In this document: in pieces, positions 26,070 through 38,500 of the stretch | Numbering within the stretch: the stretch's first letter is position 1 | Layout of the letters: each line of letters opens with the position of its first letter | From: Paragonimus westermani | Taxonomy: Eukaryota > Platyhelminthes > Trematoda > Plagiorchiida > Troglotrematidae | Assembly: GCA_008508345.1 (NCBI GenBank) | Contig: QNGE01001237.1 | Location: 102,932 to 166,931, forward strand | Direction: 5' to 3' | Length of the DNA: 64,000 nucleotides | The notes under the pieces: model-generated | Told to the model about the DNA's origin: nothing | What the model saw: only the letters and a program-made list of their open reading frames with translations | Databases searched by the model: none | Position numbers and translations under genes: made by a program

Positions 26070-26535
26070 TAAGTGCACACACGGTTGGCGGCGTCCGATT
26101 CGGATTAGCCTGTCACAGTGAACGGAGTCAAAGAACGATTGTGCTTAACTATCACTACAATTGGCTTGCGCTGGACCGATTACAGTCCCACTCACTCGAA
26201 AGAATAAGACCGGGAGGTGTGCCAGTGGGGCCTTTGTGTCCAGCCGGCCAATGCTGGTTAGCCAGTTGGTTGGCTGATAAGGAAAGGAAACTCTTATCTC
26301 TCGGAAACTAAACAGAGAGAGGCTGCAATGACGAGATCTAAACTAAGAAGAAAGATTTGTGAAATGTAATCCAAGAAGCATTGCAGTATAGGAGTGCGGG
26401 TTAGTGTATCCCAGAGAAGAAAAGGATAGAAAACAAAATTCACATTGAACTACGAAAAGCTAGACAGACCATTCCTTAGACAGCACACCAACAAAGTTGA
26501 AGAAATGAATGGGGAAGAGATTGCGGACACCCAGG
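26070..26535 (+). repeat. Dispersed repeat family B, copy 2
   Basis: Second copy of the repeat seen at 10971-11460, same orientation and about 15.1 kb away. It lacks roughly 20 bases present in copy 1 after 'tccca' (the segment with 'cacatatccagtg'). A frame of 85 codons (26054-26311) runs through it and keeps 'GGVRFGLACHSERSQR' and 'GGVPVGPLCPAGQCW'. No family is recognised in it. The spacing is too great for a typical LTR pair and no retroelement coding lies correctly between the copies, so I treat them as independent insertions. Confidence 0.8.
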
Positions 26536-28018
26536 TTTCTGAGAAGAGGAGTGGATTAATTGTCAACGACCAGGCTGTTAGCCTACGCAGTTATTAACAG
26601 AAGTAGAATGGATATGCTGATATGACCTACCTGAGCCTAACGCACTCGTCGTCTCTTCGTCAACAGTGTACTATGAGTACGTTGATGAGCTACTAACTCC
26701 AAACGACCAGCTCATTCGCGGCCGCACACATCGCAACACCATACAGTCACGTCACCGCGACCTATGTCACCAATTGTTCCCATGCGTACGGCACGTTTCC
26801 GCTTGCGGCCGCGCAATAACTGCTCGTTGAACTTTCGGACGCCCGTCCGGATCGTATTCCACCAGGCCGTCCATGTGCACACACAAACGTACACCAGTCA
26901 ACCTGTCATAGACTATCTTGCGAATCTGAGCAAACGACCATCGACTGTCTTTTGTCTCATCTCAACAACTTGTGAAGGATCCGTCCACACACAATTAGCT
27001 GGGTTGATTCGGTCTGTTTGAATTTTCATGGATTCACTTGACAAATTTAGTTCTTTGCCTTACCTACTGTACGGCAAACGCGCGGATCACTGTATCAATG
27101 TTCACGCACTACGTATGACTAAACTGTCACAAGCGAAAGTTCTGTTGCACTTTCTTTTTAGTAGTATGTTGCTTTCGGAGATGAACACATTTGTCCCATT
27201 AACTCTAACAAATTGTCTCAATTGATTCCGAGTTACTGATACAATAGAATCTCTGACATCCAGTTTTAAAATATCCTTGCGATTAATGTTCATCAGCGAC
27301 CGACTCTGTAAAATATTGGCTCTCAAATCAACAAAAAAGTCAGTTACCAATGGGTCAACGCTGTTCTAATCTACACTGTGTCCATGTTACATTGTCGCAG
27401 TATGTGTGTATGTATGCCTTCTTTTCTGTGTCCTTCCATTAAAGTTCTTTGGGTTGTCACCGGATACAGGAAGCATGAACGGTGCAGCGCAGGTGTTCTT
27501 TAGTTTCCGCGTTGTGACAGGTTAATGCGGACAAGGATACCGCTAAATGTGTGTGTATGTAGGCAGACTGGTAGGTACGCATATGTCTTTCGGGTTACTT
27601 CATATGTTACCATGAGTATTATTATCCTATGGAACGGAACAAAATCCGGACACTGTTCATTGTATTCCCACTAGACCCATTTAGAAATAAACTCACTCAA
27701 ACTCATTTAAACAAAGAATGACATGGCTCTAAATAAATTGTAACCGTTTTCCGGTCATTCTGGTGATTGGAGTACTACAATATAAAACTGGCTCAGTATG
27801 GACTAGATAAACTTGATAAACTTATACCACGAGGATGATCAGTACTAGAAGTAAGGAGATTGTTGTTCTAAGGCTTGCATTTGAGTCGCGGCAAAACCGA
27901 ATTCATCAAGTCACGGTGTGATGACATCGCAAATTTGGACCGGCCCACTACACAAACCCTAGTTTTGCTGTTGATCTTCGAACTGTACATTCATCTTCAT
28001 CATCATCCTCATCAGTAG

Positions 28019-28036
28019 CAACAACAACAACAACAA
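28019..28036. repeat. (CAA)6 microsatellite
   Basis: Six perfect CAA units, directly preceded by an imperfect TCA/TCT/TCC tract at 27991-28013. Confidence 0.9.
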
Positions 28037-30266
28037 GAGCGAGAAAACGTATGATCATTCTCAGCGGTAATACATTTCCGGTGGACACTGCCGTTTTACA
28101 ATCATACAACACTAACAGGGAAATAAAGTTACTAATTAAAAGAGAGGGATGGATAGAGCTCAACTCAAAAAAACCCTGTTCAATCTGGAACGGTGATTAT
28201 CATACGTCTACAGCTAGCAAGTAAAAAACTCCAGGCTTCAGTATTCTCCCATCGTTCATTAATAACCCGATCAAACAATCACAACATTTCTGTCTCCGAG
28301 TCTGAACGTTTGCTCTCTCTTCAACAACGCCCTCAACCATCGTCCATGTAGGTTATGGAGGTCCAACGTTGAAGACTCCGGCAGGACTTAATTGGTGACC
28401 TGATGGTAACTACCGTCAGTTTCTTACTTAAATATCAACATTCGTCAACCTACATATTATATCACTTTAATATCATCTACAATCATTTCCTGGCCGAACC
28501 ATCTAAGTTCATGTACTCGTACGGAGTGGATGTGCGAACCTTTCTGAACTGGAGTATCAAATGTCTATTTTGTAACCTTATTTGTGCTCACTAGCTGGTT
28601 ATCAGGCTTATACGAGTAAACACACACGGTGACTGTCAAATTTTCGCATCACCACATTCAAGTTATCAAAAAAAAACCGAATTTCTTGTGTGTGGTTTTG
28701 AATTTCGTCATGCTAACGTAGCATTTCATTCAGGTGTAAACTCCGTCAGCGTACTGGTTTTTAGCCTCTAGCCTACTCTCCCTGTTGTGGGATAATGTCT
28801 ATCAGCAGTGTTTATTCAATTTGATTGATGGTTGATCTCAGAAGTGATGAACGTACTTGTGTATCCATACCCTGTGACAATGAACGAATCTATCAGATTG
28901 GAACGTAGTCGATTTAGTAAAAAGGACTACGTATTTTAGCCAATAATGTGAACATCAGTAAAATTCCGGTAGGTAAGTAACAAATAGATAGTGTTCATAT
29001 CTTTTAACTTGTGTAAGAAAAACCGTTTGAAAAAGCGTTTGATCAGGGCGATGTAAACTGAAATCGATGACAAATGTCTCAGGTTCTCATAATATGGTGT
29101 TGTATTTGTGCCTATTGGGTAAGGAAATCAGGGTTGTATCTCGAACTCACAGATTTCATGTTAGTCCGTGCACATTTGTTGGTATCTGATCGAAGCATAT
29201 TACTTAGGTCATAGTTTCCTACTGTACGAAAACATTGAGACACTGTCTATAGGGGTGTGTTACGAGGGTAGTGACGAAGAACCATTCAGATTAACTGATT
29301 CCGTTGAATGGTAATTTTCCTGAAGACAAAAATAATCTCACGTGCTTTGATCGGACGAGGCAAGCGCCCTCAAAGTGTCCTTCATGGGAACCAATTCACT
29401 GTTATCCTCATTGTTTTCCAGCAGTTTTCAAAATTTAATTGATGACAGATTGTCTTGTCTACACTTTAGTAAAGTGTTGGCTTGAAAAGGTTAGAACGAA
29501 ATGGTTCAACTGTGATAAGATTTGACAAAATATTGGTAGCCATCATCGTAATGAGCAAAACACATTCATTGCCACATGTTTTTTACGTTGTAGTAAATTT
29601 TAAACTTGCGAATTTTACCTATTTCAGAGATATATGAAAGTATGAAACGAAATCTTTGATGTACGAGTTTCCGTAAACACCGTAAAATTAAAATAAGAGA
29701 ACTTATAAAAATTAAGAAACTGGTTTAAATAACACATGAGGCCATATGGAAACTCAGCATTTTGAGTTGAAATTCATGCGGCCGAATTAACTATACGTCG
29801 TCCATATCTTATCACAGGTAAACTAGCATTTCTTTGCTTATTGTCTAGCAAAGGTTCTGTTAGTTGATAATCAGTTATCCGGCATTCTACAAGCCCCTGT
29901 TTTTCAACGTCTCTTTGTGGGGGTAAAACTTCGTCCAGTTTAACATATTCACTTTATGATGATGTCCTACATTTCCTGTTTGTGGTTTCGAATAGGACTG
30001 CACGCTGGTTTGTTAAGCTGCTGGCGAACGTATCGTCTGAATACGTGAAAAGCGAATCGGTACCAGCTGAAACTACCTAAACGTATTATGAGTTGCTAAT
30101 CCATGAGAGATTCCTTGACTGAGATCGGATGCAATGCCTGCCGTCATTTATTATGGTTTGCGGAAATGGTCTAACATGGCTAGTCGAAAAAAGTTCTTAA
30201 CACGGCTTTTTCTTTCAAATAATCAACATCTGTTTCAACACGGAGGTAAAGGGATCCCGTAAACAT

Positions 30267-30285
30267 TATATATATATATATATAT
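30267..30285. repeat. (TA)9 microsatellite
   Basis: Nineteen bases of perfect alternating T and A. Confidence 0.95.
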
Positions 30286-33200
30286 TTGATTTGAAAGCAA
30301 CGTGTTGGCGCGAGAATTTACTTGCACTATGTGAAGCAGGGTTTCTCAAAATGGCGTAAGATTGAATTCTTCGGGTTGAATTCGTTTCGGCCCAACATGA
30401 CCGTTTTTGACAGTTAGCAGGTCTTAATTAAAAGAAACAATCTCGTAAGATAAGGGTATACGCATTGAAACATCAGCTTTTGGGAAGATAAAGTTTCCAC
30501 TGGACATCTAAGCAGTGAAAAACACAATCAGCGTCACAAATGTGTTGACGTGAAAAAAACTGAAGTCCATTCTCTGTAGTTCTGTCGCAGAGATATCTTG
30601 CCTAAACCACCACAGATCATGGGTCATAGATCTGTGAAGTGGCACACTTCTGTTCATTTCGCAAGACCAGCCAATCAGATAGCTCATTCAAGCGCTGAAG
30701 ATTACACTGTTCCGGTGGTCACTTTAGATAACGTGATGTCCTGCCCACCTCAATAGGTATGGCATATTATGTTTCACAGCTGGAACTTGTACATCAATTC
30801 CAAACAAATTAAGCACATTATCGGATAGCTTCTGCATCGGCCGCTCCGACACCAGCAATTTCAATGTTTCTTTCAGTTGGGAAGCACTTGTTGTTTTATT
30901 CGAAGTACATCCTCCGGATCCTCCTTCGCTTTGTTAGAATAAAGTCTTCTGCCCTTTGATTATGGGACCACGTGACGAGAAGTGGGATTTTGCAAAAATG
31001 GGCTATGACCGAGGTCATTATAATGAAAATCATGTCACTGACCTCAAGTATAGATTAGTCGGTAAACCCCACTCATCAGATTTGAAGTTAAGAAATACAT
31101 ACTATATGGAACACAACATCAAGCATCAAATCATAGAAAAAAGTGACGAAGCCACAAAGAGTTACTAAATAGTTTAGAAACTTTGTAGTTATTTTTCTAT
31201 CTAGTTTTGTGTTCATGGCTATCGTAGGTTCAATTTTTGTGTGTGATCACAACGTGCGTGCGAAACATCAAGTTTTGCGTTTTCATATAATTAATTGAAA
31301 AGTGAATATTGAAAGCTGAAATTTAACTAACTTACGACAATTAGATGCGGGTCTTACACGTGTTTGTTACCCTGTACCTTCACAAACAATTGCACCTAAG
31401 AGCTCATATTTGATTTCTGGGAACTTTAAAGCGGAAAGGTGAGTTGAGGCAACAGTCTGAAAAAACTGACGGTGTACACACACATTCCATCTGATCACAT
31501 TGTTTTGTTCTCATCTGGAGGCTTGTGAGCCTTTATCACTTCCTGTTGAATCACGTAGCTTTCGTCGCAATTTGTATTAGTAATATCAGGGTGGCCGACG
31601 GACATGAGCTCTTCAACATTCATTAGTCTCTTGAAGACGCAAAGCTTCGATCACACAGTTCACCACTAAACGGATGACGATATCAGTTCATTGTAACCAT
31701 GACCACACATTAGTTGTCTTTAGATCTCACACGTGTCTTGTGGGGTGCATCTTTGCTCCTCTCTATAATTAGCTGTGTTGTGCTGAGGCACAGGTGGTTT
31801 GAGACAACACTAAACGATACTGATCGATAATCTACTGAGCCAACACTGTTAGCGAAATGGTCAACCATAGCGGTCAACTGCAATACGGACTGAAAGTCAT
31901 GGAGAGTTCGATTAATTGGTGAACATTCGGGTTTTTACGAACCCATCTGTTGCTCGTGGCTAGTGTTAGGTCTGGTTGGAGTTTATCAAGATGAAACACA
32001 AGGAAACAATGGTAATTTGTCATTCATCCGTCAGAAACCTCAAGAACAGTATAAGTAAGGGTAGTCATTATTGCCAAATATAGGTCGTTTCTCCATTGAA
32101 CGGAGAACAATTTGTCCAGTATTTTCTGGAGAAGTGAGGAGTGGTCAACCTGACTGCTTTCTGTCTTTAAAGTTTGACGTCGTTTTGCTGAAAACTTGCA
32201 TGCTGAAACCAGACAATCGCATAACAATCCACGACACATGTGAAGGTGCACGAACTGTTCGCGTTGAAATGTCGTCTTTTGTTTCGTTATAGTGAACCTA
32301 AAAGGTTTTCGGTTTGTATTTTATCCGAATGATCAAAACTGATGTTTTCTGTTGGAGTGTACAATTTTCATAACTTGTATGTTCTAGTGCTGAACGCAAC
32401 AACTTTTTAAAGTATTGTTCCCCTCTTTGAATTAGAGGTATCTGCCAAGAAAAATTACGGGTTCGACGATTAGAATTTTCTAAACGGGTTGTTTCCTTTC
32501 TAAACACTTAGCAGTCAGATCAATCCGGATTTACGTAAGTTTTGATTCGAGGTAACAGACAGCCAGGATAGTACTAACAATGTTTTGCATTAGAAAACCA
32601 AAGTGTAGTAACACGATCCGAACTTTGTCCACGTCTCAGATTTCCAAGTTTATTCCGATGATAAACGGTTGCGCACCATTCTGTAGGTAGCAGTTAACCA
32701 CTGGGCTATAATGTATCTGCAGCTGATCGATTAAACGTAGTCTTACGGTTAGATCAGGATTCACGCCATTCTCTGTAAATCCCACGTTCATCTCTCGATG
32801 CAGATAGTAGTCATTAACAGCATGGTAACTGTTTCAGGTCAACTCAAGTCAGCAACATATTTATATACACGAAGAGGTCACATTTCCTCTTTTTAATGCA
32901 TTCACATTGTAAATAAGATTAAATCCTACACTGCTGATTCTAAACACTGGTGGTAAGTACTGTACTGTACTTACTAAAAGCGGTTGATTTCGCTTCGAAG
33001 TCAGTCCGAAAATAAGAAGACGGCATGTATGCAGAAGTCGAGCCAAGTATGTGTTAACGGAGAGGAAGAAAGTCCGGGTAAGTAAGCAGAATTGTTTTTA
33101 CCCGGATCGGATTGAATATGTAGAAGCGCACTCAGATGAATGCAAATAGAGAGACAGAATTATATCACCCAAGATTTTTAAGTGCACGTTCTTCGTCCAC

Positions 33201-35392
33201 CGCAAAAGGGCGCACAAAAAGAAAACCGGGAAACCGTTTTTATGGGAAATACAACTATGGTGTGATAAATGTCCTGAGAACTGGGCGACAAATGCAGGAT
33301 GTGGATAGGAGGTGAGTCAAGACGTTCGAGGTGGGAAGTGTAGTTTTCGGTTTTGAGGAAAATAGGATTGTCAACCTCAACCTTACCGTGTTATCGATCA
33401 GCCAATTCTTCGCTATGTTGGTGCATTATTTGGGGCCATATATTGTGTTCCCTACTCGACCATTCCGTTCAGAAGTTAACTGGAAAATATTCACGACTTT
33501 TCGACTCCTCTAGACCCACTTATGTGACTTCCAATTTTCACTCGGGAACCGGATCCACGGACAGTAGAACTTATCTAATTTGTTCGTTTCAATTGAAACA
33601 GCTGGGTTAGAGGACAGAAGGAAAGATGGTCAACAAGACGTACATCAGATGTTTGGTTATGTTACACTGTTATAAAATTCACAGCGATTAGCAGGAACCG
33701 GTTGAGCAATGAAAACAAACAGCCGAACCATACCATTCACAGGTGATTAGTCTTGGGTAGCTATCGGACCAAATATTAGATGGTGAAGCTCAGAAGAATA
33801 TTTCTTCTATGATTGATGTTTAAGTCACACTGACATTTTTTCACAGGGACCGGTAAATGTAACCTGTTGGACACAAACGAGTGAATCTGTTTTTGTTAGG
33901 AATAACTTAATCTTATCTCTTCCAAATTATCTGGCTAACAATTCTTGTGCTACCCGTGTCCTTGACTTATAGAACACGCAGCTGCAATTTTGGGACCCTA
34001 TTGTACAAGTGGGCTTCACCTGAGATCAAATCTGGTATACAAATTTATCGTATGTTCACGTATTCAGCAAATGGGCGACAATTAGCAAAATGAGCTTATG
34101 TCACGCAATAATAATCACATTGAAATTCGTGAGGAATTTGTAGAACAGTACCGTCAGCTGACCACCTATTAAATTAGTGTCGTGGTTACCTCATGAATAG
34201 CAAGACCGAGATTGTGTAGCTCTGCATTGGACAACAGAAGAAGGGTATGACAGGGTTAACTGTAAACAAAAGATACGTCTGGAGAGAGTTGAGGTTGAGA
34301 AAATGTGTTAGTAAAAACCAGAATTACTGAGGCGACATTCTTCACACGCCTTGACAATGAACAGGCAAAAGGCATCAAATTCACTGACACCAAATCCAGA
34401 AAAACATCTTGTGGACATTATATTCAGTAAGAGAACACACAAGTGCAATGATCACTCGGGTGATTCCGTTGCCTGAACTGGAAGATATCGAAGGCCGGAT
34501 GTGAACTGCGGACTTTCCGATTTTGGCAAAATCGCAGCTAACATGAAACGACCAGTGCTGACCCCATAATAACCAACAGAATAAAAGCGATATGAATGTT
34601 CTTTAAACACATAAAGAAATGAGTGGTATATGAAATGGATTTTGTTTTTCACGAGGGACGTTGAGAGATGTGAAAAAAATGCTGCAATGCTTTGTCTGCC
34701 TTGACAAATTGGGAAATTTGTTGAACGTATTGGAAAATCAAGTGGAATTTTTCATACAAAAATGTCATATGGATGCCGCGTAGAAAAAAATCGGTGGAGA
34801 GATCGCGTTTCAGAAAATATCAGAACCGGTTCATGTTCTGAGTGTAAAATAGCGTAATACAGTTTGTTGTACAATGATCGAGCATAATACTTTTTTTCTA
34901 AGCCGATAGTAACTATACTTAGGTCAGTTTAGTTTTTCGTTTGATAAAGTGTAGATTGTTGTCATCTTTTAGTACAGCTGAAATTTTGCCCAACATGTTT
35001 TAGTGCAATATTTATCGATATGAACGGTCATACTATTACTGACCTACAGACTACAAGGACACTCACAGGTTGTTTTTGCATTTCATGTCACCATTTCACA
35101 ACACCCTTCATCTGTGTTATCATCCAAACCCTCAGGTTTTGTCTCATTCGGAGCCTCATTCAATTAAACTGTTAACAGTTGTTACGTTCACTTCTCCCCT
35201 TGACGATATGCTTTAGGCAGACCTTTTAAATGTGTGCTGAATTAGTTTCTCATAGCCGTTTGCACCACCGCAATACAAACATCTGATGTGCATCAGTAAC
35301 CTTTGTGAGCACAAGATTAAAGCGTCGTTGGGTTTTTCTCGGTTTACTGAGCCCGTTCAACGGACTGTGCCATCAGTTTGACTAATTTACAG

Positions 35393-35647
35393 CTGGAGCA
35401 AGTGTTCAGTAGTGTGCCTGTCTACATTTTCAAGTACGTTAGTATACAACATGGAGAACAGACAGATTTGGTTCAAATTGTTGGCCGTTCACGACTGGAT
35501 ACGGTATGCATTAGGTCATTTATTTTTCACAATCAGCCAAAAACCCGTAAACTCTGGATATATAATCTATTCTATGATGATGTAAAAAGTTTGGATTTAG
35601 TCATCCTCCTCAGGTTAGATACAATATCTCAGTTGCTTTGCTATCAG
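35393..35647 (+). CDS. Candidate exon: ubiquitin-like (UBL) domain of a USP4/USP15-type deubiquitinase
   Basis: An 85-codon frame starts after an acceptor (ACTAATTTACAG ending at 35392) and ends at a donor (CAG|GTGAGAG), phase 0 on both sides. The peptide has 'VPVYIFKYVSIQHG', then 'RSRLDTV', 'PKTRKLWIYNLF' and 'LDTISQLLCYQ'. In USP4, USP11 and USP15 the UBL between the DUSP domain and the catalytic core shows the same succession: a V-x-V-Y strand, S-R-x-D-T, x-x-T-R-L-W, and a final D-x-T-I-x-x-x-x-L-Y-x-G-Q-x-L-V-I-E strand. The exon would stop just before that GQ. These enzymes cleave ubiquitin chains in cytosol and nucleus. Neither the DUSP exons nor the Cys-box or His-box catalytic exons were recognised nearby, so the call rests on this domain alone. 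Confidence 0.5.
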
Positions 35648-37639
35648 GTGAGAGTTGGCTAAGCACATGTACTCGATATACCATCAGCGTGACTTTTCTG
35701 ATCGGTTTGGTGTTCTGTGAAGTTCTGGAGAGTTGAACCATTACTTCTGATATCCTACAGATTATCTGATTGAATTAGAGATCTAAAAAAGTTCTCTGGA
35801 TACTTCAGCTGGGAATCTGACGGCGTAGCTGTAATGTTAGGTGATGCGAACTGCCTGATTGTTCTAATTAGTCTGTCACACTGAGCCCATATAAATGACT
35901 ACGACTGGTTCTAGTTGCATCATGTCTCACCATTGCGCACTTAATTAACGTGCATGTCAATAACCTCAGCAAACAAATCCATTGGAGATCGTTTAGTAAA
36001 TGAGTAAAGGTGTCGCACAGTGTTGGCTGAGATTCTTTCGGGTTATGAGATGAATGTAATGCTTAGATTGTTGGACTGTGCATGCCTGTATACACGAGGT
36101 TAGCAGTATAACCGTAGCACACTCACAGCTTAGTAGATCGGACAATGTCTAGTGAGCCAAAAAATCGTTACGGAGACCTGTTAATATCAGAGCTGGAAAC
36201 TTACTTCGACCGATTACTTTAATAGCCGAATCTAACAGTAACAAAGACAACTTAGTGAAGGCGTGTATCAAACATAAAATTTTGTATGTAAAGGGAACCC
36301 TGACATTTTTAGAGACCTCATTAATACAACTTGGATTGAACTGTCATCTGGTTATCACGCTGAAACGTGTGAACAAAATATGGCTGGAACTGATTTTGAA
36401 AATGGATTCGAATCAAGAAATCGATGAACGAATAGTTAAGCGGACAAACCGTAGGTGGGAACGAGAAGATTACGCTACTATACTAAATTAACTTTCGTTG
36501 GTTGGTTGCGATTAACTTTTGTGGTAGATTCCCCACAACAGTAATTGAAAACGAGTGTTTCTCGACACCAGAATAATAACTTCATTGTTTATCTGATTAC
36601 TTCTGTAACATGCAAGCCGGCGGTTTCTGCTGTGATTGTCCGTAACACCTGCGGACCAACTCTGGGGCAACGTGAAAACACCAGAGGGACAGTGTTCTTC
36701 CGAAGTAGGGGTTTCAGCAACAGTTCTGTAGAAGGAAACAACACAAAAAAGCTTGAGCCGAAAGCCCAGTTGGCTATGCACATGACTTAAACAAACGAAA
36801 GCTAAAACGGTATCAACAACACGGCCGCATGCCCTGTTACACAGGTTACATTCATTCGGTACGCGCTTGCTAGTTTCCACTGCACATTACACTTTCATGT
36901 GCAGTATGATCAAAATAATGACGAGAGTTGCTCTAGACCTCATAAAAAACTTGGTTTCCGCTTTTCTACATACACAATCAATATTTACTATGACGTAGTT
37001 CTATGTTTTCTCATCTTCACAAAAGACGGATCCATTTTTTCGACCGCGTCCGGGTGATTGCATACCAGACTCGTCGATTTTTCAGTGTGCTTCGTGAAGC
37101 AGAAACGACAACAAGAGTAACCTTTATGAACTCGTGAAGTCGACTCGACGTACACGCATGGCTAAGCAGTGCACGCACTGATTAAGGTTGCTTGGTCTCT
37201 ACTTTGCTGGACAAAAGATAGGTAAGAACAGTTGAAATCAGTTTGCTGGCTCCCATCTGAAGTCAAAAAGACACAATACACTCGTAACCAACCAGTCATT
37301 CACATGTTCACTGACTAGATATCCAAACACCCCATACGAATTGATTAACTTGAAATTAATGATGGTGGTGTTTGTTTCTCAGTGTCAACCGTTTATGTGA
37401 CTGAATACCGATCAATTATCCAATCACGAGCTGACTTGAATTATCACAGTTCCATCGAATTTGGCTTGCCTACTGTCAAAGCCTAAAATAGGAAGCTTGA
37501 GTGGAATGTCAAAGACGAAACGATGGGATACATTTTCACAGCGGGAGGTCAGGTGGAACACTGTGCAGGCAGAGACTCAAAGGCGAGCGATCCAACGATC
37601 GCACGGACATTCCCATAATACAAGGCCTCTTGCGCCGTT
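35648..37639. other. No gene seen; probable intron after the UBL-like exon
   Basis: Overlapping chance frames on both strands lie at 36512-36880 and a Lys-rich plus frame at 36255-36491. None shows a USP catalytic motif or paired splice sites. A small inverted repeat 'gcgatccaacgatcgc' lies near 37587. Confidence 0.45.
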
Positions 37640-37845
37640 GGTATCACATTGGACACGACCGAATTATCATATGTGAACGCTAAACCACTTTCACTTGTGA
37701 GCAATGATCAGATTGCCCGATCACCTCAAAAGGAGCCACAGTAACTATCCTGTTAACTCCAATCGATGACCCTTCGACTAGGACTTCTGTCTAAGTTGAA
37801 ATCACAGAAATCATTGACTTGAACAGTATTTTGATTATTTATGAG
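37640..37845 (+). repeat. Dispersed repeat family C, copy 1
   Basis: Aligns with the reverse strand of 55528-55765. Shared words are 'ccacagtaactatcctgtt' against 'cacggcagctgtcctgtt', 'gttgaaatcacagaaatc' against 'gttgaagtcacagaaatc', and 'tattttgatt' in both. In one frame the copies give related peptides: here 'CPITSKGATVTILLTPIDD', at 55.6 kb 'CPIASRGHTAAVLLTPIND', then 'VEITEI' against 'VEVTEI'. A stop interrupts this copy. It lies directly before a family A module. It is probably a fragment of a protein-coding mobile element that I cannot name. Confidence 0.65.
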
Positions 37846-37914
37846 TAGTAGGGAACTTTTGGCTTTCAATTAGAATGAACATCATCGACCGGAGCTCTAT
37901 TCGTGGCCGTGGCA

Positions 37915-38005
37915 AGCATATGCACTACTGACGAGCGCTAACGAGAACGAAACTCGAATCTAGTGCTTATTTTCGCAAGGAGCCGACCAGAAAGTCTATA
38001 GACAT
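37915..38005 (+). repeat. Dispersed repeat family A copy
   Basis: Contains 'catatgcactactgacgag', 'gaacgaaactcgaat' and then 'gcttattttcgcaaggag' with 'gaccagaaagtctat'. The first block is the reverse complement of 12486-12529 and of 63600-63629. The second block is in the same orientation as at 12.53 kb and 8.55 kb. Confidence 0.6.
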
Positions 38006-38500
38006 GCGGCAGGTACAATCAGGTGTGGCTGATGCTCACCCTGCAACCGTTATTGTCCAACTCGCTGGTTGCCATGCCACCCGCAGTCGCGTTTGTGAAC
38101 CGCACTTCCGGTCAGCCCCGGTTTCCACTCGCACGCTGTGTGCACTTCGGCCTGGTTTGTGTTTGCTTGGTGCCTCCTATCGGGGGGGGGGGGGCTTTCG
38201 CCTGCCATTCCACGTCCGTTGTGCCGATCTCGTTGGGCGGTGGCTTGTCTGGTCGCTCGTGTTGCCCGCAATCTATCCACTTCGGGCTTTGACCGCAGTC
38301 TACGATCGTGTCGAGATATCCCACCGAGTGTTGGGGTAACCGCGCCCCCGATCTAGTCATCGATTCCATTTTGCTAGTCATGTCTCGTTCGTCGGTCCGA
38401 TCCGATTGAGCGATGGTCCACCCGGTCACCCATGCTATCCCGGTCGGTTCTCTTTGAGTATTTGGACGGTTACCGCCACGTTAGGGTATTCTTTCGAGAG
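38006..38500. other. GC-rich, CpG-containing block with a run of 13 G
   Basis: This block is visibly richer in G+C and CpG than its surroundings. It has a G13 run at 38182-38194, and frames are open on both strands over most of it, as expected for GC-rich DNA with few stop codons. Plus (38004-38339) and minus (38112-38429) peptides show no known domain. At the right end 'gttcgaatactcgaac' forms a small inverted repeat. It could be part of a mobile element, with the flanking families C and A, or a CpG-rich regulatory segment. Confidence 0.45.

Larger units (their letters stand above)
26536..35392. other. No confident gene; long intron-like stretch with simple repeats
   Basis: Contains a GC-rich patch at about 26690-26880 with two NotI sites (26718-26725, 26805-26812). 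A trinucleotide tract lies at 27991-28036 (TCA/TCT/TCC then (CAA)6) and a (TA)9 tract at 30267-30285. Frames at 27102-27350 (minus) and 30956-31168 (plus) read smoothly but have no matched domain or clear donor. If the UBL exon at 35.39 kb is real, the right part is its upstream intron. Confidence 0.45.

Noticed and set aside
10971..26535. Family B copies as the two LTRs of one retrotransposon
   Set aside because: A 15.1 kb spacing is too long, the copies differ clearly, and no LTR-element gag or pol coding lies between them; the PLE inside is a different class.
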